From assembly GCA_964612675.1 (NCBI GenBank), contig CAZTDD010000074.1, positions 1 through 34,084 on the forward strand: a stretch of 34,084 nt of DNA, in the 5' to 3' direction. Positions 15,729-24,111 of this stretch are shown here, piece after piece; position 1 is the stretch's first letter; every line of letters begins with the position of its first letter. Below the pieces are notes generated by a model. That model had not been told where the DNA came from and searched no databases. It worked only from the letters and a program-made list of their open reading frames with translations. The translations under genes and the position numbers were made by a program. The stretch comes from CAZTDD01 sp964612675. GTDB taxonomy: Bacteria > Hinthialibacterota > Hinthialibacteria > Hinthialibacterales > JAKPRU01.

Positions 15729-18359
15729 TCATTCACGCGAATACGCAAAGGCGGGAGGCGGTGGATCGCGCCACTCCGGCGTGGGCGGGTAGACGAAACA
15801 ACCGCCGCCGCCCGATGTATCGACGTCGTTTGCTGTAAAGAAGATACCCAGGGGGGTGTCTTCGCCCGGATCGAAATCGCCCAACATCGACCAGGGAATC
15901 ATGCATTCCCATGAATACTCTCCATCTGTCTTTCTCAAAGCGATCTTTGCGTCCGGATCGACGGGTGCCGCTTTGTGTCGATCCTCATAGTCTCGCGAAC
16001 CCAAGATCATGTCGCGCATGACGGTCAACAGGACGGGATCGCCCGTTTTGTGATCGACCAAAAAGTAATAAATCGCGTCTTCGCGGCCGTCATCATTCGT
16101 ATCGAAACTCAGTCCGATAGAATCGCTCCGAAATACCCTACCGATCCGTATCGGCACAAGTTCACTGTCTGTGACTTTCGCCGCGATACCGAGTCCCCGG
16201 TTTGTCATAGCCAAACGAAACTCGACGCGGAAATCACGCTCGGCGACCTTCTCACCGGACCGGATATCCGTATCCAGGATCAGCTGCGACTCAGGCCACC
16301 CTTTTTCGTTGATGTCGCCATCTATCTTGAAGGGTTCGTTTGTGATCGGCACTCGGATCTCGTGGTAGGGAGCGATACGTTCCGGGCTGTCGCCCAGCTG
16401 TTTTAAATACCTTCGGAGCAAAGGTACCATTCCGCCATCCTTATATAGATCGTATTTCTCTCGGTACGACTTGAAGCAGTCAAGAGCCTCTCGTGCATGA
16501 AAGGCGCAGAGGGCGCGTGACTCATTTTCCACATGAGAAGTTAAGCTTCGCTCGTCTTTGTAATACCACAAAACCATTGCTTGTTGATAATGGGTAAGGA
16601 TTTCAACGAGAGAATGGAAATGCTCGAAACTCTCCAGAACGGGCAATGCGTCCGCAATACCGGCTGACCGCATCTGGATCGAGGCCTCCCGAGCTCGCTC
16701 GACCATTGCCCGGCTGAGCTGCCGTGTTTGTTCCGCCTGTTCCATGAATTGAGGGACTTTTCCGCGCACATGGTTTACCTGGTAAGCGACGGCGTGAGGG
16801 TCGGCGACAATCTGGTAGTAATGTCGCCCGTCGGTAAATACGCAGCGGTGCGTGATCGCGTATGCGTCTCGTTTCGCGCCGGAGAACGCAGTGACATAAA
16901 ATGTCCGCCGCGCGACTTCTTCGGTCATCATTAAGGCATCCGCGAGCAGCTCCGCTCCTCCTCGGCCGAAGCGAAGGATGCAGTAGTCCCGAGCCCACTC
17001 CCACGGATCGCCGTCCGGTGCCCAACATGCCCTCATGAACGCGTACAGGTTCGCCCATGTCCAACAAAGGGGATCGTAAAGATTGTCGCTTCTCCAGAGG
17101 CGCGCTTCCGCTGTCTCGGTCTCGCCGAGCCGGACGCAACGCATCATCCGCTCGTGCATGCGACGACCGATATAGACAGGAATGTGTCCCTGGCCTTCGT
17201 ATTCGCGCTGGGCTTGAAACATGATCCCTTTCGGAACGTCGGTTACGCCGAAGTTGTCGTTGAAGGGTGAGATTAAATAAAAATCGTGCTCGCACTCGTT
17301 GTTGTGGAGAATCAGGCCATCGGTCGGAATGCCTTCGAAAATGGTCCGGAGTGCGATGGGGTCGTTAAGAACATAGGTATCCGGTGGATTACCCCAGGTT
17401 GTCATCATCGCCCGACCATGATGTTCTACCACCACGGCTTGACGGATCGTTTGAACAAAGCGGCGCATCGCTCCCGCCTTGCCCAGCGCCTCCGCTTTCG
17501 GCCCCCGCGCCGCGCAGATTTGATATCGCTGTGCGAAATCCTGAAGCGAGGACCGCAATCCGTCGATTTGAGGAAAATCTTCAAGGACCTGGCTTTGCAT
17601 TTCCCGCCAGATATCCCACGGCTTGTCGAGAGCCGGAGATAACGTCGAACCGTCTTCACTCACTTCGTCACCGTAGACGGCGATCAATCGATCCAGGTCG
17701 GGCATATCCAGGAACGGCCCACAACTCGCGATCGCATCAAGGTGCCACGTGTCGATCCGCTCGAGGTCTTCGCGGAGTCGCTTACGGTGGCTCTTGACGC
17801 TTGCTTCGTGCGTTTCCGGATTGTCGACAAGTTGCGGATCGATTCGGTTCAGGAAGACATAAGGTCTCGCCCAACCGATAATCTGCGTATTGAGGGTGAA
17901 ACGAAGGTTGCGCTTCATGATATCTTCCGGGCCTCCGTTCGGCGGGACCTGTCGCGCACCAAGATCGACATGATCTCTATACCGAAACACAGGGGCGCGC
18001 CCTTCGACTCGTTTAAAGACTCTTGGCCCCTCCACCTTCAGCCTGTCTGCGAGCCAGAGCGTTCCGTAAAGTGCGCCGCGAACGTCCCGCCCGATCACAT
18101 AGAATGCGTTCCGATCGGGGGCCGGACAAAAAACGAATCCCTCGGGTTTTTCAGGAACAAGGGATTGGAACTTCGGAGAATCCTCCATTGCGTCATGGGT
18201 CGCGATTCGGATGGTGGGAACTTCAGAAACGTCTTCACAGGCCTTCTCTAGTTCGCCGAGCACGAATTGAAAGGGCGGAGAGGCGGCGTCAAGCGGCTCA
18301 ATAACGGAAATCGGAGTCGCGCTGATAGCGGTGAGCACGATGATGGGTACGATCGACAT
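15729..18359 (-). CDS. Large secreted GH67-like protein with CBM9-type C-terminal domain
   Basis: The protein is 876 residues. The start at 18359 is chosen over an ATG 66 bases upstream because GAGGAG lies five to six bases before it and the protein then opens with a signal peptide (MSIVPIIVLTAISATPIS). The N-terminal part (FYVIGRDVRGALYGTLWLADRL) matches the alpha-glucuronidase/hexosaminidase N-terminal fold. A long TIM-barrel-like middle follows (DHVDLGARQVP, DGLILHNNECEHDFY). From about residue 690, IDGDINEKGWPES, FRSDSIGLSFDTNDDG and WECMIPWSML form a CBM9/DUF1083-like carbohydrate-binding domain. A glycosidase on acidic or amino sugars is likely, but the exact substrate is unknown. Confidence 0.8.
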   Translation of the reverse strand: MSIVPIIVLTAISATPISVIEPLDAASPPFQFVLGELEKACEDVSEVPTIRIATHDAMEDSPKFQSLVPEKPEGFVFCPAPDRNAFYVIGRDVRGALYGTLWLADRLKVEGPRVFKRVEGRAPVFRYRDHVDLGARQVPPNGGPEDIMKRNLRFTLNTQIIGWARPYVFLNRIDPQLVDNPETHEASVKSHRKRLREDLERIDTWHLDAIASCGPFLDMPDLDRLIAVYGDEVSEDGSTLSPALDKPWDIWREMQSQVLEDFPQIDGLRSSLQDFAQRYQICAARGPKAEALGKAGAMRRFVQTIRQAVVVEHHGRAMMTTWGNPPDTYVLNDPIALRTIFEGIPTDGLILHNNECEHDFYLISPFNDNFGVTDVPKGIMFQAQREYEGQGHIPVYIGRRMHERMMRCVRLGETETAEARLWRSDNLYDPLCWTWANLYAFMRACWAPDGDPWEWARDYCILRFGRGGAELLADALMMTEEVARRTFYVTAFSGAKRDAYAITHRCVFTDGRHYYQIVADPHAVAYQVNHVRGKVPQFMEQAEQTRQLSRAMVERAREASIQMRSAGIADALPVLESFEHFHSLVEILTHYQQAMVLWYYKDERSLTSHVENESRALCAFHAREALDCFKSYREKYDLYKDGGMVPLLRRYLKQLGDSPERIAPYHEIRVPITNEPFKIDGDINEKGWPESQLILDTDIRSGEKVAERDFRVEFRLAMTNRGLGIAAKVTDSELVPIRIGRVFRSDSIGLSFDTNDDGREDAIYYFLVDHKTGDPVLLTVMRDMILGSRDYEDRHKAAPVDPDAKIALRKTDGEYSWECMIPWSMLGDFDPGEDTPLGIFFTANDVDTSGGGGCFVYPPTPEWRDPPPPAFAYSRE

Positions 18360-18458
18360 ATTTCTCCTCGATACATTCAGAAAATCGGTGGGTTTCGCCG
18401 AGGCTCCACCCACCGTCCGTTGCACGGTTTGGTTGTCCGGAATGAAAAGTTACCGGGT

Positions 18459-19655
18459 TCAAAACGGCATCTCGATTCGCTTATTCGAACTCCACAGGGC
18501 GTCCCACGTCACTTTACTGCGCGAATAGGCGGCTTCGCGTCCCAAAATACTTGTGAAGGAACTTGTGGTCACATAGTCGGTATTATTGATATACGGTCCC
18601 TCGCCGAGAACGCTGGCGACGAACTGCCGCATCTCTTCTTCGACGGCCTGCACGATGCTCCCGTGCTTGATCCGTTCTTTGTCCTTTGTATACAGTCCCT
18701 TATCTTCGTCGTAGGAGCCCTCCGTGCCGATGATCTGTTTTTCGGAGCCGCTGTATCCTGTCGGGATCTGTGTGCCGGTATGCGCGAGATGGAAACCGTT
18801 TGGGTAGTCGTAGATCACATTGATGTGATCGTAGATATCTCCAATGTCCAGCCGGACTTCTCTTCCGCCCGAGCCTACCGCACTCTGGGGAAGCATGCCG
18901 GTGAACCAATTAAAGATGTCGAGATTATGAATGTGCATTTCGACGAGAAAATCGCCGGACGACCATAGAAAATAGAGCCAGTGTCGAACCTGATGATCCT
19001 GTTCGCTGAAATAGGCAGGCCGTCCGCGTCGCCAAAGATCGCCCCCCATTCGTTTCGAATGGCCGACAATCGGCCTGCCGATTGCGCCTTCGTGGATCAT
19101 CTTCGCAATCTTCCGGCGGTCGGCATCGTACCGAGACTGTAGTCCCGCACCGACGCTGATTTTCTTCTGCTCGGCCGTTTTCCCGGTCGCGAGGAATTTC
19201 CGGCATCCCCATGGATCGACCGCAATCGGTTTTTCGGCAAATACGTGTTTGTCGGCATCGACAGCGGCTTCAAAGTGGATGGGACGAAAGTAAGGCGGCG
19301 TGGTCAGCAGAACCGCATCGACTTCCTCAATCTCGAGGATCCTTTTGTAACCGTCAATTCCATCAAAACAGCGCGAGGAGTCGACCTCGAACTGCTTTGC
19401 GGGTTCCTCCATTTGAAAAGCGAAATAGTCGGCCAACGCGACGATCTTGACTTTGCCGGTCTTGAGCAGGTTCCTTCCGTCATGCTGCCCCCGGCCGCCC
19501 GTGCCGACGATGCCGAGCTGGACCATCGAGTTCGCCTTCGCGGCTCGGACATGTTGTGGTTTCAGTATTGAATAGGTCGTTGCGCCAATAGCCGTGATCG
19601 AGGTGTTCTTCAGAAAGGTTCTTCGATTGACATCGGTCTCTTGTCGTGCAGTCAT
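18459..19655 (-). CDS. Gfo/Idh/MocA-family oxidoreductase with Tat signal
   Basis: The protein is 398 residues. The Tat motif RRTFLK near the N-terminus and the hydrophobic stretch after it predict export of a folded, cofactor-bound enzyme. The Rossmann motif LGIVGTGGRG follows, then DAVLLTTPPYFRP and the FAEKPIAVDPWG segment whose Lys is characteristic of the family. The C-terminal alpha/beta domain carries the DFLVEMHIHNLDIFNWF stretch with the conserved His. These enzymes oxidise or reduce sugars and cyclitols with bound NAD(P). The ATG at 19655 has GGGAGG six bases upstream; the frame is open to 19694. It precedes the large glycosidase-like gene on the same strand and may work with it. 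Confidence 0.92.
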   Translation of the reverse strand: MTARQETDVNRRTFLKNTSITAIGATTYSILKPQHVRAAKANSMVQLGIVGTGGRGQHDGRNLLKTGKVKIVALADYFAFQMEEPAKQFEVDSSRCFDGIDGYKRILEIEEVDAVLLTTPPYFRPIHFEAAVDADKHVFAEKPIAVDPWGCRKFLATGKTAEQKKISVGAGLQSRYDADRRKIAKMIHEGAIGRPIVGHSKRMGGDLWRRGRPAYFSEQDHQVRHWLYFLWSSGDFLVEMHIHNLDIFNWFTGMLPQSAVGSGGREVRLDIGDIYDHINVIYDYPNGFHLAHTGTQIPTGYSGSEKQIIGTEGSYDEDKGLYTKDKERIKHGSIVQAVEEEMRQFVASVLGEGPYINNTDYVTTSSFTSILGREAAYSRSKVTWDALWSSNKRIEMPF

Positions 19656-19752
19656 CGTCGTCCTCCCGGGAACGGTTTTTGTGAGCAATCGCATGAATTA
19701 CTGTGGCACATGACAGATCGAAGTACAAGGCGCTTAAGGAGCGCAAATGAAA

Positions 19753-19777
19753 ACGCCCCGGGGCGGTCCCGGGGCGT
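19753..19777 (-). terminator. Rho-independent terminator after the first pseudopilin gene
   Basis: Ten-base perfect arms, ACGCCCCGGG and CCCGGGGCGT, enclose a five-base loop. On the minus strand the stem runs straight into TTTTCATTTG, a short T-rich tail. It lies about 90 bases after the stop at 19869, in the correct direction to end the pseudopilin transcript before the oxidoreductase gene. Confidence 0.72.
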
Positions 19778-19868
19778 GACTTTACATACTCACTATTGGA
19801 AGGACACACGTCCGTTGTGTGACCAGGGTTGTGTGACCAGACGATGTCTCTGTCGAGAACGTCGCGTT

Positions 19869-20429
19869 CTATGTACCGAGCCGGACGATGTCTCCGATAC
19901 TGTTCAGGCCGTTCGAAGCCTCCCACAAAGCTTCCGGCGTATGTTCATGGTCCGGCCCAAAGCTCCAGATATAGTAGACGGTTCCGATGTGGCATCCACC
20001 TGAATTGATCGGCAGAGTGCCCCGTTTCGCGAGAGAGTACAGGGCCGGATCTTGACTCACACGTTCCGCCGGTACAGCCCCGAACCAGTCCGCATGGTAT
20101 TCGCCCCAACTCCACTGTGTCGTGCCGAGCATCCCCGCGCCTTCCAAGTTTTCCGGCTGAAACGGATCTTTCGGGACAGAACCAACATAGGCAACAGGGG
20201 TGGTCAAATACTTGTTTTGGTTTCGCGGATGGCCGCAATGCGGTGGGAACTGGCCCTGGTCGGTTTTGTACATCGTGTAAGCCTGAAACCAGGTCCGCAT
20301 CTCCGATTCACACTTGGCAAGTTTCGCCCTCACTTGCGCATTCAGGAAGTTGGGAACCGCAATCGCCGCCAGAATGCCGATGATGGCCACGACGATCAAA
20401 AGTTCGATCAGGGTAAAGGCACGTCTCAT
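19869..20429 (-). CDS. Type II secretion/type IV pilus-like major pseudopilin, GspG type (paralogue A)
   Basis: The protein is 186 residues starting MRRAFTLIELL, a type III (prepilin) signal with the conserved Glu at +5 and a hydrophobic N-terminal helix. The residue before the cleavage site is Ala rather than the usual Gly. After the helix come NFLNAQVRAK, MRTWFQAYTMYKTDQGQFPPH and DPFQPE, then a Trp/His-rich stretch (WSWGEYHADWFG) and GTVYYIWSFGPD near the end. It would be processed by a prepilin peptidase and form a pseudopilus or a free pilin-like surface protein; no peptidase or secretion ATPase is nearby. GAGGAG precedes the ATG at 20429. It is a tandem paralogue of the next gene. Confidence 0.9.
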   Translation of the reverse strand: MRRAFTLIELLIVVAIIGILAAIAVPNFLNAQVRAKLAKCESEMRTWFQAYTMYKTDQGQFPPHCGHPRNQNKYLTTPVAYVGSVPKDPFQPENLEGAGMLGTTQWSWGEYHADWFGAVPAERVSQDPALYSLAKRGTLPINSGGCHIGTVYYIWSFGPDHEHTPEALWEASNGLNSIGDIVRLGT

Positions 20430-20591
20430 TTGAACTCTCCTCTCCACTCAGTTACTCAACAGATCTTGGCACATATCCAGTTGCCAATAGGGGAAGATAC
20501 AATGAGTTCTCCGTACACTCAACCCCCGAAGAAAATTGAGTGCCTAGCGGAAGAGTCGACGCGGTGAATTCAAGATTCCCCAAACGTTCCG

Positions 20592-21155
20592 TCAGCTGCC
20601 CACAACGACGACGTCGCCGTAGCTAGTGAGACCGTTGGAGGGTCGATAGATGTCGAACAGCTGGCTCGGGGCGTGGATCAAATCCGGCCCGAAACTCCAG
20701 ATGTAGTAGACCGTGCCAACATGGCAGCCGGGACCGTACCGGACTTTACCTTTCAGCGCTTGGTTATACAGAGCTGGATCCTGGATGAGCCGATTCGGAC
20801 TAACGACCGGAAACCAGTCGGCGTGGTACTCGCCGTGGCTCCACTCGAGCGTGCCAAGCGTCGGAGCCGTTTCCGGCTGAAAAGGATCTCTCGGTATTGC
20901 ACCAACATAGGCAACAGGCGTAGTCATGAATTTGTTCTGCCAAACCGGGTGACCGTCGATATGTGGCGGGAACTCCCCCTGGTCCGTTTTGTATAGGGTG
21001 TACGTTTGGAGCCAAGTTCTCATTTCAGAGTTGCACTTGGCGATCTTCGCTCTAATCTGGGCGTTCAAAAAGTTTGGCACGGCAATGGCCGCCAAAATCC
21101 CGATGATAGCGACGACAATCAATAGTTCAATCAAAGTAAACCCACGTTTCTTCAT
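20592..21155 (-). CDS. GspG-type pseudopilin (paralogue B)
   Basis: The protein is 187 residues starting MKKRGFTLIELL, with the canonical Gly before the cleavage site and Glu at +5. It matches paralogue A along its whole length: NFLNAQIRAK, MRTWLQTYTLYKTDQGEFPPH, VAYVGAIPRDPFQPE, EYHADWF and GTVYYIWSFGPD. The two genes lie head to tail 162 bases apart, pointing to tandem duplication. The start at 21155 gives the pilin signal right at the N-terminus and has GAGGAG upstream; the frame is open to 21200. No other secretion-system genes are in the window, so these pilin-like proteins may be used by machinery encoded elsewhere. Confidence 0.9.
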   Translation of the reverse strand: MKKRGFTLIELLIVVAIIGILAAIAVPNFLNAQIRAKIAKCNSEMRTWLQTYTLYKTDQGEFPPHIDGHPVWQNKFMTTPVAYVGAIPRDPFQPETAPTLGTLEWSHGEYHADWFPVVSPNRLIQDPALYNQALKGKVRYGPGCHVGTVYYIWSFGPDLIHAPSQLFDIYRPSNGLTSYGDVVVVGS

Positions 21156-21275
21156 CGTTCTCTCTCCTCTTCCTGACACAACAATCAATCCCCGGATCAA
21201 CCGGATTCGTCGATGTTACACCCATCCATCGTGAGTCTCAACCACTTGTCAAGTCCGAAATCGGTAACGCCGGGG

Positions 21276-21315
21276 CTCCGGTCCACGCTGCGGTATTGGA
21301 CGGCTTCGGCGATGT
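21276..21315 (-). pseudogene. Degraded copy of the comM 3' end
   Basis: These 40 bases match the 3' end of the intact comM at 21946-21985 at 36 positions. On the minus strand the frame reads DIAEAVQYRSVDRS, against IAEAIQYRSLDRK in comM, and then continues into unrelated residues. It lies in the same orientation on the far side of the toxin-antitoxin pair, as if the pair had been inserted beside or within a duplicated comM terminus. Only this short stretch is recognisable, so the remnant may be older or longer than what can be seen. Confidence 0.6.
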
Positions 21316-21388
21316 CACCGAATCGGAGCACATCACGAGTATTCAAGCAGTCACAATTTTATCACGCCGCGTATCGTATGACTTCCAG

Positions 21389-21583
21389 TTACGTCGTTCC
21401 GTCGATGTTCTCTAAGATTTTATCAACGCGCTCCATGACTGGATCGGAGAGAATATACTCGCGACAGTTTTCGCACTGCCTGACAGGCAGGTCTCTAACA
21501 ATCACGATCGTTGTCTCCGTCACTTTGAAAGGGAGATCGGTTGTCATCTCCCGCATGGTCGACCCACACTGATGACACCTCAT
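21389..21583 (-). CDS. YgiT-type zinc-finger (MqsA-like) antitoxin
   Basis: The protein is 64 residues with two CxxC pairs, C3/C6 (CHQC) and C37/C40 (CENC), that form the zinc finger of MqsA/YgiT proteins. The rest (TETTIVIVRDLPV, then YILSDPVMERVDKILE) is the usual compact body. There is no C-terminal HTH, unlike full MqsA, so it probably neutralises its partner but may not bind DNA. The ATG at 21583 overlaps the toxin stop by four bases (ATGA), which fixes the start; the in-frame extension to 21616 is discarded. Order here is toxin first, antitoxin second, as in mqsRA. Confidence 0.85.
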   Translation of the reverse strand: MRCHQCGSTMREMTTDLPFKVTETTIVIVRDLPVRQCENCREYILSDPVMERVDKILENIDGTT

Positions 21584-21870
21584 GGCTTTCTTCTCCTTTT
21601 GAAATCCGAGTTCCACAAAGCAATCTCCGGACGGTACGCTGTTACGACCTTCACACTGTCATTATCGAAGTCAACTGCAAAGAGTATGTGGAACGCTGTC
21701 TGTTCATGTCGGGCATACACAAGAAAACTGGGCAGGTATTTGTCCTTTGGATACGATTCTACAATCTCATAGCTGTCTACGGATTTCACGATCATTCTTC
21801 GCGAATGAATCGCTCCTTCATCCGCATGTTTACATGATAAGTCCAAAACAGGCGTCTGTCGACAACGCAT
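21580..21870 (-). CDS. DUF4258-family putative toxin
   Basis: The protein is 96 residues. The family pattern is seen in KHADEGAIHSRR, EIVESYPKDKYLPSFLVYAR, TAFHILFAVDFDNDSVKVVTAYRPEIALWNSDFKRRRK. DUF4258 proteins share the RelE/MqsR-like fold and are commonly paired with YgiT-type zinc-finger antitoxins, as here. An mRNA interferase role is therefore likely but not shown. The start could be the ATG at 21870; the shorter ATG inside would lose the conserved His of the HAxE-type motif. The gene lies 59 bases after comM and before a remnant of the comM 3' end, suggesting insertion. Confidence 0.8.
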   Translation of the reverse strand: MRCRQTPVLDLSCKHADEGAIHSRRMIVKSVDSYEIVESYPKDKYLPSFLVYARHEQTAFHILFAVDFDNDSVKVVTAYRPEIALWNSDFKRRRKP

Positions 21871-21929
21871 CGTTTGATGAATTCCAACGGATCGTCAGGA
21901 TAGGGTGTCTGTTTGGCCATAGGTCGAGG

Positions 21930-23462
21930 CTATTTCATCCACAGTTTCCGGTCCAGGCTGCGGTATTGGATGGCCTCGGCGATGTGGGGCGGGAGGATCG
22001 TCTCGCTACCGTCCAGGTCGGCAATCGTCCGCGCCACCTTGATGATCCGGTCATACGCGCGCGCCGAAAGACCAAATTGGTCCAATCCCTGGCGTAAAAG
22101 GTCTCGCGCTTGTTGTAGCATCGGGCACAACTCGCGCAGGTCTTTCGACACCATGTCGGCATTCGCGAAAAGACCCATACCCGCAAACCGGCGAGTCTGG
22201 ATTTCGCGTGCGGTGGTTACTCTCTTGCGAACATCCTTGGACGATTCTCCACTTGGGGGCAAATGAAGATCGTCCAGATCCACGCTTGGCACCTCGATAT
22301 GGATGTCGATCCGGTCGAGCAGCGGTCCGGACAGTTTCGACATGTAGCGCTGGATCTGCATCGGCGTGCAGTGACAGCTCCGCTGGGTATCGCCGAAATA
22401 TCCGCACGGGCAGGGATTGCATGCCGCAATCAGCATGAAATTGGCTGGGAAAGACAACGTAGCCGCCGCCCGGCTGATCGTCACAACACCGTCTTCGAGC
22501 GGCTGCCGGAGGTTCTCCAGAACCGATCGTGAAAACTCCGGCAATTCATCCAGAAACAGAACACCGTTGTGAGACAAACTTACTTCACCCGGCCGAGGAT
22601 GTGCCCCGCCTCCGATCAGGCCGGCGTCCGAGATCGAGTGGTGGGGGGACCGGAACGGCCTGGTTGCGATCAAGGGATCGTCTTTCAGTGTCCCCGCGAT
22701 GCTGTGGATCTTTGTTGTTTCAAGGGCCTCATCGAACGACATCGGCGGGAGGATCGTCGCGAGACGTTTTGCAAGCATGGTCTTGCCCGAGCCCGGCGGC
22801 CCGATCATGATCACATTATGGCCGCCCGCCGCTGCGACTTCCATCGCGCGCTTGACATGTTCCTGCCCTTTCACCTCGTTGAAATCGATCTCGTACCGTG
22901 AGCTCTGTTTGAACACACGGTCCACATCCACCTTCGTCGGTTTCAGCGCCCCGTCTCCGTTCAGGTGATCGAACAACTGCGGTAGAGAGTCGACCGGATA
23001 GACGTTGAGGCCGTCCACCACCGCCGCCTCTTCGGCGTTGTCTTTCGGAACATAAAGGGAGCCGAGCTCTGCCTGGCGGGCTTTGACCGCGATGGGCAGG
23101 ACGCCTCTCACGGGACGCACCGAACCATCCAGCGCGAGCTCGCCGAGAAAGACCGCTCGCTCGACACTTTCCATTGCGATCAGGCCGGAGCCGCACAACA
23201 TGCCGATGGCGATCGGCAGATCGAGCGCGGGGCCTTCTTTCTGAATATCCGCCGGCGCAAGGTTGATGGTGATTTTCTTGAGAGGAAATGGGAACCCGTT
23301 GTTGGTCAGTGCGGATTGGACACGGTCGCGGCTTTCTTTGATGCTTGTGTCCGGAAGTCCGACCAGGTTCCACGCCGGCATGCCCGGCGCGATATCGAAC
23401 TCCACCTCCATCACATACGCATCGATCCCCAACGTGGCACTGGATAAGACCTTGACGTACAT
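21930..23462 (-). CDS. comM: YifB/ComM-family Mg-chelatase-like AAA+ ATPase
   Basis: The protein is 510 residues, full length for the family. An N-terminal Lon-protease-like S5 fold (LVGLPDTSIKESRDRVQSAL, INLAPADIQKEGPALDLPIAIG) is followed by an AAA+ core with Walker A GPPGSGKT (residues 221-228), Walker B VLFLDE (301-306), a cysteine cluster (CNPCPCGYFGD...SCHC) and a C-terminal lid. ComM is known as a helicase promoting branch migration in natural transformation; members in other bacteria are less studied. The ATG at 23462 (MYVKVLSS) matches family N-termini and has GGGGGA just upstream, so the ATG at 23474 is rejected. Its 3' end flanks a toxin-antitoxin pair. Confidence 0.95.
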   Translation of the reverse strand: MYVKVLSSATLGIDAYVMEVEFDIAPGMPAWNLVGLPDTSIKESRDRVQSALTNNGFPFPLKKITINLAPADIQKEGPALDLPIAIGMLCGSGLIAMESVERAVFLGELALDGSVRPVRGVLPIAVKARQAELGSLYVPKDNAEEAAVVDGLNVYPVDSLPQLFDHLNGDGALKPTKVDVDRVFKQSSRYEIDFNEVKGQEHVKRAMEVAAAGGHNVIMIGPPGSGKTMLAKRLATILPPMSFDEALETTKIHSIAGTLKDDPLIATRPFRSPHHSISDAGLIGGGAHPRPGEVSLSHNGVLFLDELPEFSRSVLENLRQPLEDGVVTISRAAATLSFPANFMLIAACNPCPCGYFGDTQRSCHCTPMQIQRYMSKLSGPLLDRIDIHIEVPSVDLDDLHLPPSGESSKDVRKRVTTAREIQTRRFAGMGLFANADMVSKDLRELCPMLQQARDLLRQGLDQFGLSARAYDRIIKVARTIADLDGSETILPPHIAEAIQYRSLDRKLWMK

Positions 23463-23507
23463 TTGATCCCCCATTCTGTGTTCTTACAATTCAACTGCTT
23501 GAACAGA

Positions 23508-24110
23508 TTACTGTTCTCGTACCATTTCATCTTGAATAATATCTCGGATCGAACACAGCTTTTTGTTATCAGGATCCAATTCTAAATCGTCAGCGTTTGT
23601 TACATAAGTTTTGCACGCAGATTCGCACGTAAAATAATCCCTTATTCTGTCGTTGAACTCCTTGAAATACTCAGGATCCGCCGCCAGTTCATAGGGTCTC
23701 CCCCGTTGAAAGATCCTTCTTCTCAGAATCTTCAGAGACAGATCAAGATAAATCACGACATCGGGCAATCCGACATTGGAAACAACATGATCATAAACGG
23801 CCATAAAGAGTCGCAACTCTTCCGGGGGAAGGTTCAGCTTGGCATATACCATGTCTTTCTCTATTGAGAAGTCCAGCAAAAGGAGATTGTGACTAGATTC
23901 AGTAAAGGCATTTTTCAATTGAAAGAAGTGGATCAACAGAAAACTGAGTTCCGTTTCAAATTGAACCGTTGAGCCCTTGTAAAATTCGGCCAGAAACGGA
24001 TTCGACGCATAGTCCTCGAGGATTTTACCACATCCTAACTCGTGACTAAAATAATTCACGAGACTGGTTTTCCCTGCACCGATACATCCTTCGAAGGCGA
24101 TTAGCGTCAT
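23508..24110 (-). CDS. Deoxynucleoside kinase (dAK/dGK-like)
   Basis: The protein is 200 residues of the deoxynucleoside kinase family (PF01712). Walker A is GCIGAGKTS (residues 8-16), the NPFLAEFY stretch and Glu32 are typical of deoxyadenosine/deoxyguanosine kinases, and the LID region is RRRIFQRGRPYE. The usual DRS motif reads DFS (80-82), as in a subset of bacterial members. It should phosphorylate a purine deoxynucleoside to its monophosphate in the cytosol. The ATG at 24110 starts one base after the stop of the dCTP-deaminase-like gene, so the genes are coupled; a GTG at 24140 is less likely. It is the last gene of the four-gene cluster. Confidence 0.87.
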   Translation of the reverse strand: MTLIAFEGCIGAGKTSLVNYFSHELGCGKILEDYASNPFLAEFYKGSTVQFETELSFLLIHFFQLKNAFTESSHNLLLLDFSIEKDMVYAKLNLPPEELRLFMAVYDHVVSNVGLPDVVIYLDLSLKILRRRIFQRGRPYELAADPEYFKEFNDRIRDYFTCESACKTYVTNADDLELDPDNKKLCSIRDIIQDEMVREQ

Positions 24111-24111
24111 T

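Noticed and set aside
20515..20541. Hairpin CACTCAA/TTGAGTG between the pseudopilin genes as a terminator
   Set aside because: Short arms, a 12-13 base loop and no T-run on the minus strand.
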